The notes beneath the pieces are model-generated. The model searched no databases and was not told the origin of the DNA. It was given only the letters and a program-made list of their open reading frames with translations. Positions 42,606 to 51,800 of a stretch of 64,000 nt of DNA are shown here, in pieces; the first letter of the stretch is position 1, and each line of letters starts with the position of its first letter. The translations under genes and the position numbers were made by a program. Source of the stretch: Fragum whitleyi (lineage: Eukaryota; Mollusca; Bivalvia; Cardiida; Cardiidae); the NCBI GenBank assembly GCA_948146395.1, contig OX411543.1:73867558-73931557 (forward strand), written 5' to 3'.

Positions 42606-43159
42606 GGGTGGATGGTTGGGTGGGTGGATGGAAGGAAGGACGGACGAACGGACGGATAGATGAATCGCAGATTAATGATCGACTGAAGGGCGGATGGATA
42701 TAGCATTTTTTGTGTCCATTTATAAAATATTTCAGCTGAACCTTTTGTATGCTGTCTATTACTAGCACGAAACTTTTTCAGACAGAGAAGACTAATATCA
42801 GTCTGCACAGACGTGCAGTCTGATCTTAGGCTACTCTGTTTGCTTTCTACTCAATAAAAGTTGAATAAGACTGGTCAAAATGTACCATAAATGGCAATTT
42901 GTTTTTAACAAAAATCAAATTCATCAGAATTCATCTAATTTTTATCAGGAAATTTATCCAGGGCTTTTCTATTATCGTCAGAATTACCTACTCTGAGATT
43001 AAATTGACTTTAGGACAACTAGTGCACGGACGGTAGGAACGAATTTTTGTTGATAAGGTAAGTAGGGTTTTTGCGTATATAAATTAGGTGTCTCTTAAAA
43101 AAAACTCGTCCATTTTAGCTCTACTGATAGAAGGTAAGGAGAGCTTTAGCGCTGGCGTG

Positions 43160-43245
43160 TTTCCAGTTCTTTCCGTCAGTACGAACGTCTGCCCGTCTGT
43201 CTGTCTATCTGTCTGTCCGTCTGTCTGCCTATGTATCCCTACGTT
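43160..43245. repeat. GTCTGTCT-rich microsatellite
   Basis: GTCTGCCCGTCTGTCTGTCT-type run at 43,186-43,230 beside ATTTTAGCTCTACTGATAGA, another head of the TCCG/GTCTG element class. Its right end is not visible. Confidence 0.5.
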
Positions 43246-43563
43246 AACTTGTTCTTAATCGCTCGACAAAGTCCACAAACACCAACGGATACTCTTGACT
43301 TTTCCACGGGATGGTTTTCGAGTAACAAGGATAATCTCTTTCGAAAATAATCTGTCGGAAAAGGGACCTTATTGTATTTCACACAAGAATTTCACTTAGC
43401 GCAATCCCGTATACACGATAGAGTCCACACTTATTATCAGATTCTGTTTAAACTTCCACGGGATGATTGTAGGATCATAGGAATCATCGTGAAAAAATAA
43501 AAAAAGGGATTTCTTAAAAACTAAAGCAATCAAAGCGAATCAGAAATTCTTATGGTAATAAAT

Positions 43564-43880
43564 ATATAATACGTACTTAGTGTTTTGTATGAAAAAAAAA
43601 TATCTAACGAGGTTGGGAGAATTGATCATTGTCGAGGCTCCGCCTGGACAATTATCAATTCTCACAACTGAGTTAGATATTTTTTCATACAATACACTTA
43701 GTATGTATTATATTTATCTTATAACCTCCTTTTGTCTTGTTTTCGTATGTGTTTCTAACCGAAATGCAAGTTTCTAAAAATAACCGCATGATATAACAGT
43801 TCTAAAAACAACTATGTGATATCAAAAAAAATATCATACGGGATGTTATCACACTATATTTGTATAGTTATAAGATAAAA
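43564..43880. mobile_element. Family A element, copy 4 (full length)
   Basis: TATATAATACGTACTTAGTG, the hairpin ATCTAACGAGGTTGGGAGAA / TTCTCACAACTGAGTTAGAT around GTCGAGGCTCCGCC, TTATCTTATAACC in the middle and GTTATAAGATAAA at the end. TTATCTTATAAC and GTTATAAGATAA are mutual inverses bounding the right half. Confidence 0.85.
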
Positions 43881-44107
43881 AGAGCGTATTTTGCTACCGG
43901 TTAATGTTTTATGATTATTCATCAATTACATTTTTATCTATGATTTATATTCATTTATCCAGTGAAATTAGCAAAGTTTTTATCCTACTTTCGATCATTT
44001 CACTCTAATTGGCGTTATCTGAGCGAGGGCCATTATAGACCTACCACTGACGTCATAGCGTTGGCAAGAAACCACGTCAAAATAACGGGCCGTAGGTTTT
44101 CCGATTC

Positions 44108-44153
<46 letters not shown>
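44108..44153. repeat. Poly(T) run (~44 bases)
   Basis: Uninterrupted T homopolymer. It creates Phe- or Lys-rich open frames on the two strands that are not genes. Confidence 0.98.
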
Positions 44154-44155
<2 letters not shown>

Positions 44156-44224
44156 TAAGAAAAGTATAATCGTGTGTTTTTTGTTTCTCTTTCATATTAC
44201 TCATTATTTCATTTCGTGAAGCAT

Positions 44225-44285
44225 CAAAAGCTTTTATTTCATTTGTTTCACTTCTCGTGAAAATAAAGCTTTTATTGTTCACAAA
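44225..44285. repeat. Hairpin repeat AAAGCTTTTATTTC ... GAAAATAAAGCTTTTA
   Basis: CAAAAGCTTTTATTTCATTT and CGTGAAAATAAAGCTTTTAT form an imperfect stem. A second copy, nearly identical, is at 49,858-49,925. Both continue into GTTCAC then AAATG. Confidence 0.6.
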
Positions 44286-44339
44286 TGGATAAATGAATTG
44301 ATTTTATAGCGAAACAAACAATCCTCAATGTGATAATCA

Positions 44340-45137
44340 TTTTTCAGAGAAACTACCTATATAGGCAACCTACTTATTACTTATTTCAGAGATACTTCCT
44401 TTGTTAATTTTTTTTTTTTTTTGTACTTCAGAGTGCAACCTGTGTAATTAATTTATTTATTTTGGAAATACAACCTATGCAATTAACTTACTTTTTCATT
44501 TATATATTTATTTATTTAGTTATTCGAATTCAGAAATTCTACATATGAAACAAAAATACTTATTATAAAACCTACGTCGCGGGAGTGAAATAGCGCCATT
44601 GAATATTTTTGATATTACACGAGTGTTATTACACTAGTGGAATAATTATGCAAATGAGCCCAGAGCGAATAACAACGCTATTTTGTAGCCGCGAAAATAA
44701 CGTCATAATGTATCTATTGTAACGTCAGTTTTTAACGGCGTTATAAGTTTTGCGGAAAATTGAAATGTTGAATTTCGAAAATTTTGACGATTTTCGCAAA
44801 AATTCGGGTCATATTATAAATAGAAAAAAAATTGTGCTCATAAAATACCAAATTTATTAAATTCGTCATCTATAAACAAATAAAAACTCGGCGCAGCCTC
44901 GTTTTTATCTGTTTATAGATGACTCGTTTAATAAATTCGGTATTCAATGACCAGTCATTTAATATCCTCTATTTATTCTTTAATTTTGAAACTATACCTA
45001 TGAAATTGGCTTATTAATTATTTCAGAAATACGTGTGCTAGCAATGAAATTAACCATTTTCTTTCGGAAAAACTACCTACATGTATGTAATTAACTTTCT
45101 TATGTATTTATTTATTTCAGAAATACTACAGGGGGAG
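44340..45137 (+). repeat. Degenerate ~36-bp minisatellite with acceptor-like units, split by family B
   Basis: About nine units of the form TATTTCAGAAATACTACCTA then TGTAATTAAC recur at about 44,345, 44,388, 44,425, 44,462, 44,528, 44,985, 45,022, 45,062 and 45,112. The family B element 44,562-44,989 sits between units five and six. Several units carry TATTTCAG, a good 3' splice acceptor; the last, TTTATTTATTTCAG at 45,107-45,120, is 17 bp before the start codon of the five-exon gene. Confidence 0.6.
44562..44989 (-). mobile_element. Family B element, inverted, upstream of the five-exon gene
   Basis: Starts CCTACGTCGCGGGAGTGAAA and ends ACCAGTCATTTAATATCCTC. It includes ATGCAAATGAG (octamer, inverted), AACGTCATAATG, and an extra hairpin at 44,849-44,945 (AATTTATTAAATTCGTCATC / GATGACTCGTTTAATAAATT). 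It lies 149 bp upstream of the five-exon gene's ATG and splits the minisatellite there. Confidence 0.8.
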
Positions 45138-45187
45138 ATGTCTTGGATTTATATTACTTTTGTTCTGGCTATTTGCTTGACCTTAAG
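45138..45187 (+). CDS. EF-hand-like gene, exon 1 (signal peptide)
   Basis: ATG in the context GGGGGAGATGTC. Sixteen hydrophobic codons end in AG before GTTTGT (phase 2). TTTATTTATTTCAG lies 17 bp upstream, so an untranslated exon may be spliced on here. Confidence 0.6.
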
Positions 45188-45841
45188 GTTTGTACATGTT
45201 TAACTATTACATAAAACATCTGAGCGACCTTCTTTATTAAAAAAACAGTTAATCAATTGTTTGGCGCCCTCTTTGTGTGTGTTTTTATGCATTGTTGTTT
45301 CTACGGCGTTTTGTGCTACTTTCAAAATCATTTCAGTTATATCTTGGCTGCTGGTGTTTCTTGTCGTTCCTCAAACGCCAATTGATTAGAGACTCGTGTC
45401 ACAATGACGTTTGTCAAATATCGTATGAAAGTTTGTCGAGCCCAGGGACAAACTCTTGATCCGAGGATTGATAGCCCATTTTCATTCATTCGGAGTATGT
45501 CTGACTTTTTCGTAAACTTGAAATTACCTTGTACCATCCGGCAATCCTCGGGCGATCACAGAGGTCTCCGAACAGATGAAGGTTACGGAATCAGAGAATT
45601 GAGACGAATGTGCCCCAATCGGATCATCGATCAGACATTTCCGTAAAAAGGAATGTACCTCGGGTGTAAGTGTAGTAAATTAGGGTATTGTTTTAGATAA
45701 ATCGGCCTTTGGTGGTAAAAATTTTGGTCATTTCATTGTTTGATGACAAAACGCAGTAATTCACTGAGTTTTATTATCAATTTTTTACAAGCCAAATTTA
45801 CTTCCTGGGTTTTTTTTTTTTTTTTTTTGGTTTGTTTTTTT

Positions 45842-45878
<37 letters not shown>

Positions 45879-48800
45879 GGGGGGGGGGTGTTTGGTGGTG
45901 GTGGTGGGGAGGGGGGAGTTTTTTTGGTTTGTTTATTTATTTGTTTGTCTGTATTTGAGTTGTTTTTTTTTGTAGAGTCACCTAATGTTTGTGACGTCAT
46001 ACAAACCAGCGTGAAGAACGAAGAGCTTTAATGGCTGCGCCCTTATTATTCACGAGGTCTTTTTCGTCGATTCGCCGAAGGCTCTCGATAAAGCAGCCCC
46101 TCTAAAACTTGCCTTTCTAAATGCGAACTCTCATTTCAGAGGGCAAAATTTAAGATTTGTTAAATTTCAAAAAAACTTGCAAACGGCAAAATTTTATACT
46201 TGTTTACTATCTTTGAAAGTTGCAGACGGCAAATATTCATTTAGTTAGAATTTTGCGATATTTAGAATAATTATATCATTCACATACGCAAACATTATGA
46301 TTTTGTTTGTTTGAATAAGTTAACAATTTTAAAGTCATATCAAATATAGAAATTTACACTTTCAAAGCCTTTTTGCAATGTTCTGTCTTCAAAGAATTTT
46401 TTCTTCAAGCCTCGTTGTGAGACATATTTTCTATCCCAAAGTCATTCCATTTCTCTTTACGAAAGCGCACATAAAAATAATGTTTTGATAATGTTTAAAG
46501 GATTTTTGTAGTAGTTGTTGTTGTTTCATACATCAATGAAAACAACAATAATTCTAGTAATTTCTTAATTGCTTTATGTTGATATTTTTCTTAGAAATCT
46601 GTCGAGTTTGGGTTATGCTTTACTTCTGTTTTCACTGAAATATTTCATATTAATGAAATATTAGGGGAAAAAGGGGTCTGTGGTCAACTGAAACCTTAAC
46701 GTTCGCATTTTAAGACAGAGATCTGCCCTGTGTTCAGGACGACAAAATGGTGCAAACAGTGTGCCAATTATAACCCCGCTTTGCACGCAAGTGAACGTGC
46801 AAAGCGGGAATAATTCGAAAGCTGTTTCACCGTTTTGTTACCCTGAGCGCAGGGCTGGAATATCAAGGTCGCGAAATGAAATTTCGATGAGTCAATATAA
46901 TTTTTTGATAAACTTTTTATATAGCGGATAATCGTTTGTTTGAGTGTAAGATCAATTTATACTCATGAGCAATGAACACGCACCACCTGAAATTTTTCTC
47001 GTATATTTATTTATTGTACCAAAAAGTCAGACATGAATAAAACCAATCTACATAAATTTGTAATGGACAATATACTACACAAAAATGTTAGAGTAAGCCC
47101 AGAAACGGTCGAAGGTTTTAGAACCTATGACCTAAGCAAAAGAGTTTAAAATCGTTAATCTGAAACCTGCAAAGTAGGTTTGCAAAACCTTTCTGTTGTT
47201 TAATTTTTGGTAACATCACCTCTAACTCAGGACAAAATACCGGCTATTACTTTGTGGAACGGGTGCCATATTGTAGACAAATGAATCGTTAATAGGCTAG
47301 CGCTTGAATTAATTTCTATGTCTACGTACCTTCGGCGTCTCTGATGGCCCTCAACATGTCCTTTCGGACTCATATCACCCCAAAAATACGGGTACCAAAT
47401 GGTCTTTTACGATTCTTTGATTTTAGTCCCATAACATACGTAAGTTGAGACCGCTTACTTCTTTTTGCTTCGAACAAATGTGAATTCTAATGCTGTATTT
47501 TCATTGTCTAAGAAACAGTACTTTTAATCATGCAATTTGAAAGTTGTTTCAAAACTACAATTAAATGAGAAAGCCAAAGACCCTGTTGGATGACCACCAA
47601 ACATCACCAACGACGTCTTATGGCTGATGTTAAGATATGCCACGTCTACATGTTCCTTTATAGATCGAAAGAAGATAAAAAAAAGGAGTCGATCGAAAAT
47701 TTTATAATTTAGGATAGATTGTGCAATTTTTTGGGTAGTGCGTTTTCATTGCGCTTGAGTATATATTTCATTGAGTAACCACCAATATATTTTCACGAGT
47801 GGTTGAGACACGAATTGAATTATAGCCTTTGTTATTCACGAAATAAAATATCAATCGATTCAACTCGAAGAAAACCCCGATTATTATATTTCCTTATTTC
47901 AAAAATGAGACAAAATGTGAAAAGTTTAGGAAACCGGTCTTAAAGCGCTTTGCTATGCAACGGTATGATGACGTCACTTATATGGCTATACTTGATGACG
48001 CTAGAAAGGGTTTAATTAACGAAAACAGGGTATACGATTATGATAATTTTACTGGTATGGCGTTAATCAAAATGATAATCTTCTGTTATTCCTCGATAAA
48101 CCGCCGAATGGTATTTAAGTAACTTTATTCTTCTTTTGCATTATCCATATTTTAGCTTATCAAGCTATATACAATCACCTTTAAATGCAATAAAAAGAAT
48201 TTATCAGAAGATCACATGAAGTTGGTGTGTACTAGTCTTTAAATAGGACCTTTAAATGCAATAAAAAGAATTTATCAGAAGATCACATGAAGTTGGTGTG
48301 TACTAGTCTTTAAATAGGACCTTTAAATGCAATAAAAAGAATTTATCAGAAGATCACATGAAGTTGGTGTGTACTAGTCTTTAAATAGGACCATGAAATG
48401 ATATCTACAAAGCTTTATCAATAACGAAACATAGAGCTATACATTTCAACCATATCTTATTTTTTGACATATAGAACGTGAACATTGGCGATTGGTCATT
48501 TTACCCTTTTTCTTGTTCAGCAAGTGCCAAAACGAGACAAAGATTAGAATAATATATGAGGACATGGACATGGACGACGATAACCTAACCATTGTAACTC
48601 TCTTGGATTTGACTAACTACTTCAAGGCATACACGGACTTTCTTTTGACTGGTGAGTATAGCTTGGGATTTACAGCTAGTAACATCGTACAATTGACATT
48701 CATCTCAATCAAAAACATTCGAAATTCAACGGTCCCTCAGCACTCCTTTCATTCATTCCAAACACTCACTCAAACCATTCAAAAACGCACAAAAATCAAC

Positions 48801-51800
48801 AAAAAAGATAAAATCAACAACTACATTAAAAATAAATATAGCTAAGAAAACAAATGTAATTTAACTGTCATAATTAAAATTTTAGGCGTCTGAGTGGTTC
48901 TTGAAGATAAAGAAGCTATTCTTAGAACTTGTATGTATATTTTATTAAAGGGAAGTAATCAATATCCCTAATTAGCAATATTGGAATACCTCCCTTTAAT
49001 TTCACTCAAAACTCACTCATCGCACTGATTCATTTTCAGTAAAAACTAATACCAAAATCATTTACCTTGTCAATTTCACGATATTGTTAACTGTAATTGT
49101 CGTCGTTGTTGTTGTTGTTGTTGTTGTTGTTATGAATTGTGTTTCGTGCATATTACATAACGTGACCTCTATGGAAAAATGTTTCAATACCAAATACCGG
49201 TATAGGAGGGCTGGTCGGCAAGTTCTAGGAATTCGGCATAAAGTCTAATCAAGCTGACCTGACGGAATCTCATGATAATTAAGTAGGCAATATTTTTAAC
49301 CCCATTTGCTCATTCGGAACATCACTCGGCCATTTCCGTTAACCTGCAACAGACCTCGGATGTATGTAAGGCGGATGGGTATGTAACAAAATGGTGCATG
49401 TTGTAAGGCGGAAACAGTGTAAGAAAAATTAGCGCGGAAACATCCGACGCTATCTTAAGATAGATATTTGTTGCAGAAAAAAACACCTGAAAAAAAAATA
49501 TTTTTTGAGAATGATTCTCCATTCCACAGGTTATTCCACAATGGAAAAGAGTACCCATTTCCAAAGTGAGCTCTACCGCAATGCCACAACACTGCATCGG
49601 TTATAAAAAGCTGTTCATTTAGTTTGAAAGATCGCTCGTAAGCCTGTGGTTATGGTGAAAACACGCCTTAAAGAGGATACATTTTGGAAATAAATGCTTA
49701 GGGACGATTGGAGATTACAGTAGATTCGCCAATTATCAAGAGGGCTTTCAAAACGTCATATTCCTTTAGATATTTGGCTTATTAAAACGCTATTTTGAGC
49801 GTTTACAGGAGCCATGATGCCTACCAGATTTGTTAATTGTAAATGTGATAATGATTAACAAAAGCTTTTATTTCATTTGTTACTTCACCTCTCGTGAAAA
49901 TAAAGCTTTTGTTGTTCACGAAATGAACAACAATTCGACTTGATGTCGGTACCTTCTCTTCGCAGTAACGAGCAAAGACTAAAACAAATGGTCAGTTGCA
50001 CCAGTTAGTATTGATAACGCAACGCCTAATTTTAAGGATTTGCCTCCGTAGACCCAATTTGTATGAGAAAAAATATCTAACGAGGTTGGGAGAATTGATC
50101 ATTGTCGAGGCTCTGCCGAGAAAATTATCAATTCCCACAACCGAGTTAGATATTTTTCCATACAATACCCTTAGTATGTATTATATTTATCTTATAACCT
50201 CTATTTGCATAGTTTTCGTGGATGTTTCTAGCAGAAATGCATGTTTCTTAATATAACCGCATTATATCATTGTTCTAAAAATAACTATTTGATATCTAAA
50301 AAATATCATACGGGATGTTATCATACGGATATTTGTATAGTTATAAGATGAGGTCATCCGAATCTTTTAGAATTCAAGCAGATTACAACATTTTTTCATT
50401 AGGTTGGACTACCTTAATGAATATTTTATCATTTTTTTCAGACACCCTCGATTTCTCTGCGTTTGACCTTATTTGGGGACTGGTGTACGACGATCCTAGA
50501 CCAGTTATCCATTATATTTATAACCAATGGGATATGAACATAACGGACGGCAATTTAACCGCATCTGATGCATTAGCACTATTCAACAAAATAGACAACT
50601 GGGACAGCCAAAGTAAGTGAATGAAGACAACCAAAGTAAGTGAATGAAGACGGCCAAAGCAAGTGAATGAAGACAAACAAAGTAAGTGAATAAAGACAAC
50701 CAAAAGTAAGTGAATGGGGACAACCAAAGTAAGTGATTGAAGAAAACCAAAATAAGTGAACGAGGAAAACTTAAGTAAACAAATGAAGACAAAGTAAGCG
50801 AATAAAGAGAACCAACGTAAGTGAATGAAGACGACCAAAATAAATGAATGAAACCATTCACACAAAGTTTCTAAAAGCACGTCATTTTGCACATGATTGC
50901 TATGCAACGTTCATAATGACGTCACTTATTGGGCTCCTGATATATTTCGTCAAATAGCATAAAAGCTACGTGATCATTTTTTTTTCACTTGAGTATGAAT
51001 ACACTTTTTTAGCCAATCAGGACATATACGAGGGATGATCCAGAAGTTCGTATAATTGACCCATAACTTTGGCATTTCTAGTTTGTTCAGTGAAAAATTT
51101 TTAGTGTGTGAAATTCAGTATCTACCAAGAGTACAAATGTTATTATTTTTTGCAAAATTATATAAAGCGGCCTTGAATTTTCGTAACCATAGTAATTTAT
51201 GTAGTCTAAGGCTGGGGAGCGTAAAAAAAATCATAGAAATCTGTTACATAAATCAATTTTTCTGAATGTTTGCGTAAATTGTATATGAAACGTTTTACTA
51301 GAAATAAAGAAGAGATAAATAGGGAATCAATTGTCATTATTTAAACATATATTAAAGATTTTTTACGGACACAGATTGTTTTTTAAAAAAGACCATATGC
51401 GAGTGAATATGGACCTGACGTCAACATCAAAATGTGAATTCTGTTTATTTCTCGAATTTTGTCATGATCATGAGTCAATCACCACCCTAAACATTTCAGA
51501 TAATTTGAAAAAAATATTATTTTGTCAAACAGAGAAGTTTTTCTTAAGAAATCGTGAATATTCCAAGAAAATCAGGCTTTATTAGAGATTTAAGAATGGT
51601 ATATTGGAGTTTCAACGAACGAAGTCGTCCAAATTGATCCTCAATATTATCCAAACATCAAAGCCTAGCTTCTGTGTCTACACTTTACTAGAAAGACTAT
51701 TCATAAACAAATTGTAGACAATTTGAACCCCAAATGGAATGGGGATACTTTATGCAAGTAAATTTATTAGTTATAGAAAGGCATGCGAGCAAATGGATAC

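Larger units (their letters stand above)
45188..48520 (+). other. Intron 1 of the EF-hand-like gene
   Basis: Contains a degenerate SINE trace (45,300-45,470), T- and G-runs (45,810-45,920), a palindromic MITE (46,722-46,858) and the three 71-bp copies (48,178-48,390). A short frame after TTTGTAG at 45,975 (ESPNVCDVIQTSV) ends in TAA within 60 bases; it does not fit the phases and was not used. Confidence 0.5.

Noticed and set aside
43962..44282. Frames with poly-Phe or poly-Lys
   Set aside because: They only read through the poly(T) run at 44,108-44,153.
45840..46031. Possible mini-exon ESPNVCDVIQTSV after TTTGTAG
   Set aside because: It ends in TAA after 18 codons, and the signal-peptide exon joins exon 2 at 48,521 in perfect phase without it.
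50518..50907. Two long minus-strand open frames (129 and 92 codons) rich in Phe, Ser and Leu
   Set aside because: They are the antisense of exon 3 and the splice-donor minisatellite; periodicity comes from the ~23-bp repeat.
51331..51720. Frames inside the mariner-type element as a transposase remnant
   Set aside because: I could not find the D,D-type catalytic or helix-turn-helix motifs; only the termini support the assignment.
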